From contig CM043868.1 of the NCBI GenBank assembly GCA_023846275.1, positions 12,805,755-12,869,754 on the forward strand: 64,000 nucleotides of DNA, given 5' to 3'. The DNA is from Vanilla planifolia (lineage: Eukaryota; Streptophyta; Magnoliopsida; Asparagales; Orchidaceae). The notes below the pieces were generated by a model that saw only the letters and a list, made by a program, of their open reading frames with translations, was not told the DNA's origin and made no database searches. Numbering within the stretch: position 1 is the first letter of the stretch; the number at the start of each line of letters is the position of its first letter. A program made the translations under genes and the position numbers. Shown here one piece after another: positions 12,401 through 23,526 of this stretch.

Positions 12401-15400
12401 TCTCACAGCATAATTACTCAATATACTGTATTTTTTTTTTCCCATATCAATATTTTATCTCTATTCCTTGACGTGAACCCTATCCCTTCTTATTGTGATC
12501 AGACGCAAATGATGCTGGATCAAATGGAAGAGCTTCGTAAAAAGGTAAGATAGATTTCATGTGGCATCTTGAATAGATGCTCAAATGCAAGAATAACATA
12601 ACTTACTGCAATCAGATTAATACACATGAAAGCTGTAGATTTTCCCTCTTCTTAACAGCTTGACATTTCTATGGTTTTGTTCATTAAAAGTCCTTTGTAG
12701 TTTCATATCTGAGGAGTTAACATGATACTTTAATATCCTTAATGGATAAGTTATTAAAAAGATTCCATTGGTTTTATGCATTTCCCTTCAGCTACCAGGG
12801 TTCTGAGACCTAGATGTATAATTCAGCCTTATTCAATGGTTGCTGCTATTTGCCTTTTTTTTAACAGGAAAGAGTCTTCATGGAGTTAACTTTTGGTGTA
12901 TGCCTTGCATTTTAATGCACTTTATTGGCTCATGCAGGAACGTCACCTTGGAGAAATAAACCAGCAGCTCAAACTAAAGGTATCACTTTGTTTACTTATA
13001 GTCTCCCATAGCTAGTAAAATAAAATATTTGTGCATTTGTGCCTCCGTCAAAGCTTAATCTGCTCAGCTTTAAATGCTTAAGTTAAAGTTCATGCTTGTG
13101 GAACTGTGCTTGGTTTGGGGAAAGTGGAAATAAGCTTTCTATCTCGCTAGCTGCGTTCGAACGTAGGTGGCCATTTGGTAGATTTGCGTTCGAACACGGT
13201 TGGTTTGAGAAGTTTCTTCTTATAAACAAGTGCGATCACACTAAATGGACAAATAGATGCGCATAAATATAGCTTATCATTATGAGCAAAAAACCATTGG
13301 GAAAGACGACAAGCTTTAACCATATTATGCCACTCTTATTCTTTTCTTAGATAATGACTTCTTCTCCGGAATCAATACAACAGTTAATACAATTTTCCTA
13401 GAAAGATTTCATGTAACAATATCAGAGAAAAAACATAGAGACAAATGCAACGATAATTAAGGGCATAGACAAGAAAAAAGGTAAAACACGAGCTATGAAT
13501 TGTGCATAAAATCTTAGTAAAAATTTCACAGTCACAATAAGAGATTCCATGATTTCAAATTAAGATTTGTAAGAGAAATACAAGAAAACAATTCTTACAA
13601 CCTCTAAAATAGTAATAATTTTTTTGTGGATCACATGGATAAAACTTATTTATGGCTTATCATCTAAATATATATTAAATTTTTGCTCTAAAAAACCTTT
13701 ACCTTGTTATTATCTTAACTGAATGGTCCAATTGCAAGATTAGTCAGCACTTTCATGCCTAAGAAACTCTTTTATTACCAATTTTTTGTCATCTAATGTA
13801 ACAATATAATTTGCTAAAATTTGGAATGGATCTCTTCCATTGTCATTTGATTTCTTGATTAGATAGTTTAACCCAATCTTCAATTCTATAGAAGAGTATT
13901 ATTATTGTTACCATTATTTGTACCTCCAAAAATCAATAATCTTTCACTTGTAAATCAATCTTCAAAAAAAATGTATTCTCCTCATCCTTGAGTATATTTT
14001 TATTTGCATTTTGATCTAAAACTCCTTGTATGATGTCTCCTAACCAATTAATGTTGGGAAAAACTTAGAAAATGCACTATTGAATTTTTTTAGTATTGAT
14101 CATCTCAAAGGAATGCTTATTGCTTACTAGCAGAAAAGTCTTTCATCAATATCATTGTTTTGTCATATATCAACTTATAAGTGTAATGAAACTTGAAGAA
14201 TACATGTGCTCATCATGGAGTGAAAAGTAAGATTCTTTACCAAGAATACACCACTTAACTATCAATGAATATTATACTACGATCTTATTCCTAGTCAATC
14301 AACATCTAAAAAGATCTTTTTGTTCCTAGCCAATCACTATCTAAAATTATTTTAATTAGATCATCTTCTTCTTAGCTTTAAAAGTAGTCATATACTCAGC
14401 ATGAAGTGTTGAAAGTGAAACATTATTAAGCCTTGACATCCAATTGATGGTAAGTTTACATGAGATAGAAAACATAAACTTTGGGTTTTTATTTTTCTAT
14501 TTTTCAATCCAGCATCCAAATATGCATTTACATATGTGACTTCATTACTCTTGAAGCATAATGCCATATTAGCAATGCCTTTACTAAATCTACGTAGCCA
14601 TTGAATAGCTTACCAGTGCTCCGAATCTTCGTCTGATATGTATTTATCCACAACTTTTATTTCATAAGAAATTTAATTTGCAAATCATAATCCTTGATCT
14701 ATTATGTATTTATATGGTCTACCTATGCATTGTCAACAACAATGAAACTTTATCTTCTATTGTTAATTGCCTAAACTTTCAACAACAAAACTCAATTTTT
14801 AGAAGGAAATCTTTTATATAAGTTTTATGAGTATCCAGTTTTTTAGAAAAGAAATTAGCAAGGGGCAAGTTGGACTACACATCACTCACAATTGTTATGA
14901 TGTTCATGTGGCAAAATAGTCAACTACCAAAGGGTAGGTGTAGGCTTTGGCATAGCTCCAAGATCGTTAGTTGGCAACACAAGTTGGCCAAACAAGAGCT
15001 ACCTCTTCTTGCTCTCCTGACCCTCTTCACTCTTGTATTGCTTTCGTTTTCAATGGAGGCAATAGAGAAATCATCAATTTAGCATGTTGATTGAGGCATC
15101 CTTTTGTTTATTTAATTTTATGAGATATATAATGAAATTTTATGTAATAAATAAAAATATTTTTTTCAAAAAAATATTAAACTATGAATAAAATAGCATT
15201 TTTATTTTCGCATATATATGGTTTGTAATAGTTTAACATGGTATTTTTCTAAACTTGGTAGTAAATATTTTCATTATACTCCTTTGTTACTAGTTATAAC
15301 ATACAAGACAAACCTCCATATATTGTAAGAAGAAACATCTAACGTAGTGCATGACCAATATCCTTTTAGGCAGTGTTGAAATTGATGTGTTCTAAATGAT

Positions 15401-16299
15401 TAAATTAATGGTAAAAACATGTATCCAAGCATGTTTGCCTCAATAGGAGTTGATTTGCGCACAAGTTTGAGATTACCCCTTAAAAAGAAGGGTTTTCACT
15501 TTGTGAATCAATGAGTGGTTGTTCAATCGAGAGTAATTATAATAACAATCAAAACCATGGAATTGTTTCCCCTAAACAAGATGAGGTAATTAACAACATA
15601 ACATATAATTTCATTAGGTAAATATATAGTAACTCAAAACTAACGATATGCAAATCAGATGTTGTTTATATTACAAAAGCTTTAAGTAAATATATAGCAG
15701 GTGAAAGCTTGGAGTATGTGCTGACTTGTGCTGCGGCTGGCATTCTTGGAGCCATGTCAAAGCCTACAATTTGGCAGCCGACCTTTTTGGAACATAAGCA
15801 TCATACTGCGGCTGATATGAAATCCAACATCGTTTTTGCTACGTTTTTTTTTCTTAGACAACTCCCCACTCTTAAAAATTTTGTAGAAGACTTACCTTTC
15901 AAAAATTTCGCCTTCATCTGCTACGCATTTGACATTTACCCATTCAAGTCGAAACATTTAAGCTTGTTAACGAAACGCATATGCCTATTATCTTCCAGCT
16001 TGAAGCTGAAGGATGTTCACTCAAAGCCATGCAAGGAGCTTGGGTTTCAGACGCTGCTCTTAATGGCAACGCATACCAAATGCTTCCTTCCCATTCGATT
16101 GCAATGGAATGTGAACCTACTCTTCAGATAGGGTACTTCATTACATGCATAAGCTCTCTCCTTTTTTATAATCCACCTGTTCCCCTGATGCATCTTCTCT
16201 TTGCCAAACAGATATCCCCATTATGTTCCACCTGAAGCAGCAATGGCAAGGACAAGTGTCGGAGAGAACAGCAACTTCATGCTCGGGTGGGTACTATAG
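304..16299 (+). CDS. AGL6: AGL6-clade MIKC MADS-box transcription factor, 8 exons
   Basis: This gene encodes a nuclear DNA-binding floral regulator. AGL6-clade proteins bind CArG boxes as dimers and tetramers and act like E-class partners in floral meristem and organ identity. Exons: 304-485, 7893-7971, 8938-8999, 9100-9199, 12503-12544, 12938-12979, 15999-16132, 16212-16299. Lengths are 182, 79, 62, 100, 42, 42, 134 and 88 nt, total 729 nt, giving 242 residues plus TAG. All introns are GT-AG and the sizes match the conserved MIKC pattern. The MADS domain is residues 1-60, the I region about 61-87 and the K domain about 88-169, with regular hydrophobic spacing for coiled coils. GSAG after the MADS domain, [10 protein letters not shown] at 205-214 and FMLGWVL at 236-242 separate it from SEPALLATA proteins and place it in AGL6. 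No break is visible. Introns of 7.4, 3.3 and 3.0 kb are enlarged by retrotransposon remnants. The exon model is inferred from sequence without transcripts. Confidence 0.95.
923..930 (+). promoter_or_regulatory. telo-box (AAACCCTA) in intron 1
   Basis: An exact AAACCCTA lies 437 bp into intron 1, just after a CT-rich run at about 890-905. Telo-boxes are bound by TRB factors and help recruit Polycomb complexes at plant developmental genes, including MADS-box genes. An eight-base match can occur by chance, so the function is only a suggestion. Confidence 0.4.
3380..6480 (+). mobile_element. Ty1/copia retrotransposon remnant in AGL6 intron 1
   Basis: Broken copia pol, same strand as AGL6. Parts recognised in order are a possible integrase zinc-finger region near 4700, reverse transcriptase from about 5100 with a Y-x-D-D box at 5572-5586, the RT to RNase H junction around 5640-5990, and RNase H from about 6080 to 6450. 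Order and orientation fit copia. Both ends are approximate and no LTR pair was identified. It carries many breaks, so it is an old fossil that adds length to the intron. Confidence 0.7.
7893..7971 (+). CDS. AGL6: AGL6 exon 2: I region
   Basis: Adds the last base of Gly61 and residues 62-87, beginning [12 protein letters not shown] and ending HETQ. The acceptor is AG at 7891-7892 and the donor GT at 7972-7973. The 79-nt size is the standard MIKC exon 2 length. The ERYQ motif is strongly conserved in AGL6 and SEP proteins. Confidence 0.94.
8938..8999 (+). CDS. AGL6: AGL6 exon 3: start of K domain
   Basis: Encodes residues 88-107 and two bases of Arg108, starting [20 protein letters not shown]. 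The acceptor is AG at 8936-8937 and the donor GT at 9000-9001. The 62-nt length is canonical for K-domain exon 3. The hydrophobic heptad pattern marks the first K helix. Confidence 0.94.
9100..9199 (+). CDS. AGL6: AGL6 exon 4: central K domain
   Basis: Completes Arg108 and encodes residues 109-141, including [10 protein letters not shown] at 109-118 and the leucine-rich stretch ending QARQRK. The preceding intron is only 100 bp (9000-9099). The donor is GT at 9200-9201. The 100-nt length is canonical. LGEDL-type sequence is shared by AGL6 and SEP proteins. Confidence 0.95.
9200..12502 (+). other. AGL6 intron 4, 3.3 kb
   Basis: This intron is AT-rich and holds a copia-like LTR remnant at its 5' side, described separately. 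From about 10.4 to 12.3 kb I see only degenerate AT-rich sequence with no recognisable gene. A pyrimidine tract precedes the exon 5 acceptor. Confidence 0.85.
9329..10364 (+). mobile_element. Copia-like LTR remnant in AGL6 intron 4
   Basis: AAGTGGGAGA at 9329-9338 resembles the purine tract that precedes copia 3' LTRs, followed by TG at 9341. A TATA-like ATAAATG occurs near 9530. A sequence close to the initiator-Met tRNA primer site lies at 10352-10364, after a TTACA end. I could not find the partner LTR, and the polyprotein is not recognisable. Family assignment is tentative. Confidence 0.4.
12503..12544 (+). CDS. AGL6: AGL6 exon 5: K domain
   Basis: Encodes residues 142-155, [14 protein letters not shown], in phase 0. 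The acceptor is AG at 12501-12502 and the donor GTAAGA at 12545. The 42-nt length is invariant in most MIKC genes. It lies 3.3 kb from exon 4. Confidence 0.94.
12938..12979 (+). CDS. AGL6: AGL6 exon 6: end of K domain
   Basis: Encodes residues 156-169, [14 protein letters not shown], in phase 0 at both ends. The acceptor is AG at 12936-12937 and the donor GTATC at 12980. The 42-nt length is again canonical. It follows a 393-bp intron. Confidence 0.94.
12980..15998 (+). other. AGL6 intron 6, 3.0 kb
   Basis: This intron carries an antisense copia remnant in its middle. The last 300 bp (about 15700-15998) is less AT-rich and has a short open frame overlapping exon 7 out of frame, which looks like chance. 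The acceptor tract TTATCTTCCAG is good. Confidence 0.85.
13850..14850 (-). mobile_element. Ty1/copia remnant, antisense in AGL6 intron 6
   Basis: The reverse strand between about 14350 and 14660 carries a copia RNase H-like stretch of the kind that follows the reverse transcriptase, including the DAD-like and ST-rich segments typical of that domain. The limits are approximate and no LTRs were recognised. It has many breaks and is an old fossil, opposite in strand to the gene. Confidence 0.5.
15999..16132 (+). CDS. AGL6: AGL6 exon 7: C-terminal region with AGL6 motif I
   Basis: Encodes residues 170-213 and two bases of Gly214. It starts LEAEG and ends in [10 protein letters not shown] (205-214), the AGL6-I motif. 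The acceptor is AG at 15997-15998 and the donor GT at 16133-16134. The segment before the motif is the variable transactivation region. Confidence 0.94.
16212..16299 (+). CDS. AGL6: AGL6 exon 8: AGL6 motif II and stop
   Basis: Completes Gly214 and encodes residues 215-242, starting [10 protein letters not shown] and ending FMLGWVL, then TAG at 16297-16299. The acceptor is AG at 16210-16211 after a 79-bp intron. FMLGWVL is the diagnostic AGL6-II terminus, also seen in rice OsMADS6. Confidence 0.95.
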
Positions 16300-18028
16300 A
16301 TCTGTTCCTTCCAGAATAAAGGTTGATATTTGGATGCATCTCTTGTGTTTTCTGTAAACTAGTATTAGTTTCTATTCAAGTGGTTTTGGTTAAATAAGCA
16401 AGTATACATAAAGTGTAGCTTTGTTGTGTCTGCGTGATACAAACGTAGTGCTGCATGTTTTGCTTACGTCATGCCAAAACCATGCAATTGGTGAGATTGG
16501 AAAATGATGCTGTAGCATATTTGTACATTATAATTTGTTCTGCAACTGATTGCTTGCTATATTTAAGGCTTAATGATTTTGTGAAGTGAGCCGACGGGTT
16601 GGGCAGTAAGCCAATCTGTAGCTTTAGCAGCAAAGCTGACAAAAACTCAAGAGTAGAACTCTAAACGGCCAGATTTTTAAACGCAAAGTAGAACTCTATG
16701 CAGATTAATATCTCAGAAGAAGAAGGAATGCAATTCTTATCGTGTCGAGTGTGAGTGCTTGGTTAACAGGCAAAAATATTCCAATGGCTAAGAGACCGTT
16801 GAGCAATTACAAATGTTAGACATTGTCGTCCACTATATGGGCAATAATGTCCAACCATAGTAATGGTCGTCAGCTTTCACAAGATGAAGTTTGCTAGTGG
16901 CACATCCACTGTAGCATTAACAATGGACTCTCATTCATGGTGATGCAAGTTATCAATACCAACCATGTGGACTCTGGAATTATACAAGTCATCATCGTGT
17001 TGCTATGTTTGTTAGGTGGTTTTAAGAAGTTCAACCCCAAGGCATATTGATTGATTGATTCGTATGCATAAGAGGTCTTTCGAACACAAATTTGGGTCAA
17101 CTCATGAGCTTGAGGTCAACAACTGCCATGGACGGAGAGAAAGGTTTAAAACTAGAGTATCACTGCCTTTGGAGTGTAGATGCTGAAGGACATTGGTTTC
17201 ACCATTACACCATGGCTTCACTTGCATAGATTTGGCTCGATAGCACTGGCTTTGTTTCATCATTTATAGTGTGAACAATTTTGAAGCACATATATGCCCA
17301 ACTATTTGCCCTTTTGGCACCCCTTCGATTTGACTTATGTCATAAGGGATGTGCAGATGATATTATTGAAGCATCTCATATGAATCACGGGAGAGGAGGT
17401 CAAGTAGCTGTGCATGATATTATTCTTAGTTATTAGACGTGCAAAATTCAGTTAGATTGATCTAATTATATAAAAATCTTAGAGTAGATCATGTTCTGCA
17501 AATATTATTACTTAAACAACAACAAATTTTATTGTGTTTTGACAGAAAGTTAGTGGGAATTGAAGTGCATCCTTCCACTCCTATACAGGAGAACTAGGCA
17601 AACTTGGGGTACGTAGTGATTTCAATGTTCGTCTTCACCTTTAGCCAATTTAAAAGCATCAAATGAAAAGCTCATTCAAACCATAAAAAACCAATAACAT
17701 AACTATTGTATTGCAAAATCAGGCTTCAAATTTATAAACATGCAATGATTGTTGGAACTTTCTATGCATTTTGAGGTTTGATGTCAAAGGGATTTGGTCA
17801 TAACATATGTGGATGCCTTCAGTTGAGGATTACCTAGTAATGATTGTGTTGAGTCTAACACACCTTGACACCCTCCAACCCTTCGTTTGACCTTTATTTA
17901 TGGAGGCATTTCAAGATGAGGTGTTGGCCATTTGCATGGGCTTGCCTAACTATGCTTTGACCACCATCTTCTCAAACCATTAGTAAAAATTTGTTTCTTA
18001 AGACCAACATCTTCCAACCACATGTGGG
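16300..18028. other. AGL6 3' flank and intergenic sequence
   Basis: The first few hundred bases probably contain the 3' UTR. The base composition to about 17400 is less AT-rich than in the repeats that follow. I recognise no gene, RNA or repeat here. A short reverse open frame at 16894-17100 has no recognisable features. Confidence 0.6.
16315..16320 (+). terminator. candidate polyadenylation signal AATAAA
   Basis: An exact AATAAA lies 16 bp after the stop codon. Cleavage here would give a very short 3' UTR. Plant signals are loose and further AT-rich, TTGT-rich elements follow to about 16560, so the real site may be further downstream. Confidence 0.3.
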
Positions 18029-20545
18029 TGTAATAATGATTCCTATAAATTCTCAGAATTTTGTTTTATATAAGATTTTGGAAATATTTAAAATACACTA
18101 ATGTGAATGTAAATATGAGTATTGTAATAAATAAAATCAATTTTCTTAGATATTACTATTATTAATTAAAAATTGAATAAAAATATTTATTTGAGAATAT
18201 CATTAAAAAGAGCTAATTAAGAGAAATTTAATGATGTTGAATTTATAATTTTTGAATATTTAAATAATTAGTTATGAACTTTTTCATAAATATCATTTTA
18301 AAATTATCAAGAAAAAGTTAGTAATTTTGTAATTCAATTTTCTACCTCCTAATAATGAAATTAAATAGAGGAGAAATAAATGGATTTTAGTTGTGGGAAG
18401 TGAGCCTATTTGTTAAGCTAAGGAAAAATAATGAGTGAAAAGGAGAAGGATATGGAGAGGCTGCCAATTGCAAGATGACAAGTAGGAAAGGGAAGAGGGA
18501 ATTTTTAAGAAAGCGTAGGAGAAGAATAAATAAGGATTGGGTGAAATTATTGTTAAAATAAAGGAGGAGGAGAAGAAGTTTCTATGGTTGTAATAGAGAT
18601 GAAATGAAGGAAAGAACGAACTAGGAAGATAAAAAAAAATCTTAGATTCTTTTATTAATTTAATAGGTTTTAGATGGGAATTGAGGAGGTTTTAGTTTCC
18701 CATATGCATTAGAATTAAGATTGTGTGTTGTTGAGAAAGGTTCTACATTACATTAATGTTAGTTTGGTTCAAATAAGAAGGTATAGATGAGGTCTGTTTA
18801 ATTAGCATATAGTGTTTTGAACTAGATGTATTTATAAGTAGTTTTGACATATAGAACATTACCTGTAAGATGGTAAGAGTTATTTTAAATATGTATTATC
18901 TATTTATAAGAGCATAAAATATACTAGAACTATACATATTGTTTGTGGACTCAATATATGATATGTTAATTTGTTAAGGTACATAAGAATAAGGAAAGTA
19001 CTATTGGCATTGGCATTGTCGTTGGATAACTTTATATGAAATGTATAGTACAAGCATTATAATGTATTGTACATTATTAAAAAAAGTGTAGAATGTACAT
19101 CATGTCAGGTATAGAGTATGGTATGTTAGTATTATATTAAGAAGGAAAATAAAAAATTATATTTTAAGTCAAATAATTATAAGAAGTTTATAATACACAC
19201 ACACATGTGTATATTGAAAAGGATAATTTCATGATAAATATGCATATATGATATTATACGAAATCAAGAAAAAAGAAATTTAATTCAATTCAGGTAAATA
19301 AGTTTAGTAACTATAGTGTAAGTATAATATCGTATTATTTATTTCACAATTAAGTAATGATCAAATGGTTTTTCATATTTTCTTTGTATTATCATTCCAT
19401 ATTATTAATTTAAGTTTTTATATGATATTTTATTGACATGTTTTATATATGTAATTGGAATAAAATAATAATTTTGGAATATCAATGTTGAAACAAAATA
19501 TTACTTTGATTTATGATATGGGTAATAAAACATGCTTATTACATATGGAATAATATAACACTATGAAATTAGGTATCTTTGAGATGTTGTTTTGGGCTCA
19601 TTAGATAACTACTAGCATTTTGTGTAGAATAGTAAGGTATAGTTCTTGGAATGTATTTTTATTGACTATTAATGTTATGTTTATGATATAATCTCAGAGG
19701 ATTATTGCTAACTTTGAACAGAAGTATATGTTTGAGGTTATATTTTTATTTGTTAATATAGTCACTAACACTTGTGTAGAGTGGATAAATATGATGACTA
19801 GAACCATACCCATATATGATTTAGATGTCACTTATATTTATGCCTACTAGTAAATGTTATTTAAATATTTGATATATTGGATAACAAGAATAATAGTTGA
19901 AAGGAAAAATATGGTCTTAATAAATAAAAGTTGGTATGAAAGCTTATAGCATAAAAGATTCATCAAAATAAGAATAACTAATAAATTTGTAAATGTTTTA
20001 GTCTATGATTATGTTTCATTATATATCATGTATATGGGTCCAAATATTTTTATAGATGTTGATTTTATTCTAATATATTTTATTATTTTGTTATTTTTAT
20101 TATATATTTATTTACTAAGTTCTATAGAGTCTTATTAATATTTATATCACAAGTAATTTATTTACTATACATGAAGATGAGAATAATAAAGATATGATTG
20201 GGGGCCACATTTACTAAATAATTTATCAATTAGTATTTTGAGGATATAGTTATATGTGTTTATAGTTTTTATAAGACATTATATGTATATTTGTGAAATT
20301 ATCATATTAGTAATTTTTGATTCATATATTATGGACTTTATTTGTGGATCCTTATGTTTTAAAAGCTTTACATAATAATTTTTTGTTTTCATTGTAAATA
20401 ATGTGGTGATATTTTGGGTTATGGTTAAGTTTTGAGTATTATGTTATAATTAGACACTACCTAGGGCTTTTCTTATATATTTTTAATTATTTGTAATTTT
20501 ATATTATTGATATATAATTTAAGTAGGTTATGAAGGCCTTTAACA
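18029..20545 (+). mobile_element. Gypsy LTR (D), + orientation
   Basis: It begins TGTAATAATGATT and ends TTTAACA, matching the ends expected for the long LTRs of the B/E/H gypsy family. An internal stretch near 19040-19080 is the reverse complement of E near 23360-23400. No primer site follows and no polyprotein precedes it, so it is a solo LTR or lone 3' LTR. No target duplication is visible. Diverged and old. Confidence 0.5.
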
Positions 20546-20939
20546 ATCACTATCATGTTAGCCTAGCTAAATAATTAAAATAAACCTAATAAAATACTCA
20601 AAAAATATCAAAATACTAGGTTATCACAGAGAATTAATAAAATTTAGAGGATATAACTTAAAAATTAGGTAAAAGTGATGAAAAGTATTATAAATCTACA
20701 AACTAAAATAAATAAATAAAAAATAAATAATTATGCACAAATTCTCAAATCTATCAAAGCATCAACAAAAGATGAAATAATGTTTTCATACATAAATTTA
20801 TCATAAGAATACAACACAAATTCTTTTCAAAAATAAAATACTCTCCCTGTCTCTCTCTCTTAAGATCCCATACTATAACTATAGGTGGCCCTAGCTTTAT
20901 GCATACTTGTATTATGGCATCTTGATCTCCTATGTCGAG

Positions 20940-22112
20940 GATTGGACCCTTGGAGAACTTTCATCCTAAGACAAGTGGGGTTTGTCCTTAATTTGGTCCT
21001 TAATTTCTCAAGATCATGACATCTCATATGAATACTAGAATTACTCTCTTAGTAATTGATGTGAGATACTTTTCTCTATACCACAACTTAAAATATTTTA
21101 AGAGTCAATTTTTGTCTAAAAATTTCTCTCTTATCATTTGACATCCACTCATTTAGTCCCAAGTGTCTCTAATTTATCATCTTTTGCTTAGTGCAACTTT
21201 GAACAACATTAGATTAATAAAACATCAACTTAAATGTTAAATATGACATCTATAATATCAAGATTTTCTCTTATTGGATTATCCTATCTTGACATATCCT
21301 CTTAACATCTTAATATTATGACATCTCTTAAAAATACTAAAATTACTCTCTCAATAATTAATATGAGATAATTAACATCATATCCCTTGTAACACTTTAG
21401 ATTAAAGAATGTGAGAAGTGATCATTAAGTGATGTCTTAAGAGAGAAATCATTAGACATGGAGCAGCTTCTAATAGGATTATAAATTAGAAAGATATAAT
21501 GATAAATTATCTTATATTGGCTATTAAAGGATTGTTCATAATATTTATATAAAATATTATGAATTTTAGATGTTAAGACATATTTTGAGGGCAAAATCTA
21601 ATTGGGTTAGTATGGGATGACTTAAAAAAATAATACTTTAATATAATGAGGCTAAGATGTCACATTTGAAATAAAAGTAATACCCTTTACTAATCAAATA
21701 TGATTTGAGGACAAACCAAGTGGAAGCTGATAGGTTTGTAACACTTGGGATCAAACAGAGTGAGGAGTGATCAATAGATATTACTTAAGAGAGAAATCAC
21801 TAAATAAAAGCCGACTCTTAATAAAATTTTAAGTTAAATAGCATAAGAATGAATTACTTTATATTAGCTATTAAAAGATTGATATTATTATTTATATAAG
21901 ATGTTATTATCTTAAGATGTTAAGATATCTTTTAAAAAAAACCTCACTTGGGTCAAAATGAGATGCCCTAAAGGGATAATATCTTAATATAGTTAGAGTA
22001 TGATGTTGAACCTCTCCACTTAGAAGTTTTGTTAAGTGTCTCTTATTATCTAAAAATTTCTCTCTAAAGACATCACTTTAGTTCACTCCTTGCCTCTTAG
22101 GTCCCAAGTGTC
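20940..22112. repeat. Composite of direct and inverted repeat modules
   Basis: A module containing AGAGAGAAATCA and ending at CACTTGGGA occurs at about 21393-21655 and 21735-22010 on one strand, and inverted at about 20960-21170 and 22015-22112. A 70-bp stretch with ACTCTCT and AATTGATGTGAGAT occurs directly at about 21025-21090 and again at 21322-21390. The 21738-22111 part has terminal inverted repeats of about 95 bp, like a non-autonomous DNA transposon. No protein is encoded. The class is uncertain. Confidence 0.6.
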
Positions 22113-22931
22113 ACATATATCTTGATCTATAATATAAATAAGTAATGATCATAAAATAATTAGTTGATAAATAAGTAATTATAAGTAAATAAAGTAATAT
22201 AAAATATAGTATGTAACATGAAAGTAATAGGAGTAATATGAATGCATGATATCTAAACTATATATAATATGCTAAAATCACTACATATATACTTTTATGC
22301 ATCATGCCTATGTATGCATGTAAATGAAGTACTTATATCATCTTTTTTTCTTACTTTTCATATTTCATCTTTTCTTTACCTTTTCATCTTTTCTCTTTAT
22401 CAGGGTATCAATTTTCTAAATGATCATTGTCCCTACTCCTTGGCATCCCATATCATATCATATCTTAATAACACTAATCATATATTTAGATCTTTATTGA
22501 TTATTAGCTATATCATGAAACCATCTCTCTCCTATCTATTATCACCTTATACTAAGGTACTAAAAAATGGATCTTTGTTATCATCACTCTATATACAAGT
22601 ATTAATGATAACAAGAATAAGGTTTGATGTAATCTCAATCATGAAAACTCAACATAATATTGCTTTATATGAAATACTAATAATAACAGGGTCTCTCCAT
22701 GTCCTTACCTTATATCAAAGTATTAATGATAGTAAGGTGCTCATATCACTTAGGATAATTGTAAATAAGGTCATATAAAAAATTTTAACATTTTCTTATT
22801 TTTATATTTCTCATGATTTTATAAATTATGAGGCTTATACAACTAATATTTTTCTTTTTTATTTATTTATTTTTATTTTATGAAAATTTTACATTTTATT
22901 TTCTTTTCTTATTTTATATTCTAATACTCAG

Positions 22932-22933
<2 letters not shown>

Positions 22934-22974
<41 letters not shown>
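22934..22974. repeat. (TA)n microsatellite in LTR E
   Basis: About 20 TA units. TA runs at a similar LTR position occur at 56329-56361 and 59662-59680 in the related B and H LTRs. Confidence 0.95.
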
Positions 22975-22976
<2 letters not shown>

Positions 22977-23487
22977 CATGTTGTCTTATCAATTAGAACA
23001 TATGTAAAATAAATCATTATTATACAGTATGCTTACATCACATCTCATCATATCATATCATAATAAAATTTTAAGATAATTAATAATTAACTTACTTATT
23101 ATCTCAGATTTTTTACCTAAAGTTTGAGAAGCCTCTTTTGTAGCTTCACCTTTCCCTTTATTTTTCCTTTCATTGCTTTCATAAGTTCTATTTTAATTAT
23201 CAATACATGGCAAATTTTAGTTACAAAGTACTTACAACTCTAAACTTTATCTATGTTCCCTTTTTTCCTACTCAATCCCTTAAACAAAGCTACATAATTT
23301 ATTGGAATTTTACTAAAATTTAACCTTTTAATGTACTCTCTATTCACCTTAATGTATGATACATTATGCTTTTATAGTACTATACATTAGCAAAATGAAT
23401 GGACAATTTCAAGCTCTCATTTCTTGCACCTGAAGCTAAATTCACAATGCATTCTTTAACATATGGCATTCCCTTAACAAGGCACCA

Positions 23488-23526
23488 TATATAAGTCCAT
23501 ACAGATCATCTGTATGGACTTATATA
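23488..23526. repeat. Perfect palindrome, 19-bp arms
   Basis: The two 19-bp arms are exact reverse complements around a single central C at 23507. It would form a long perfect hairpin. It lies within LTR E. The origin could be a fold-back duplication. I did not see the same palindrome in B or H. Confidence 0.95.

Noticed and set aside
15709-16131. A 140-codon open frame running over AGL6 exon 7
   Set aside because: It reads exon 7 in the wrong frame. The correct frame gives the conserved [10 protein letters not shown] motif, so this one is a chance overlap.
20940-22112. Repeat cluster considered as a CRISPR-like array
   Set aside because: Modules are few, long, diverged and in both orientations, in plant nuclear DNA. 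They fit transposon repeats.
22269-22778. A 169-codon open frame with hydrophobic stretches
   Set aside because: It lies within LTR E in a repeat-rich, AT-rich part. The apparent membrane segments come from base composition, and the related LTRs do not keep the frame.
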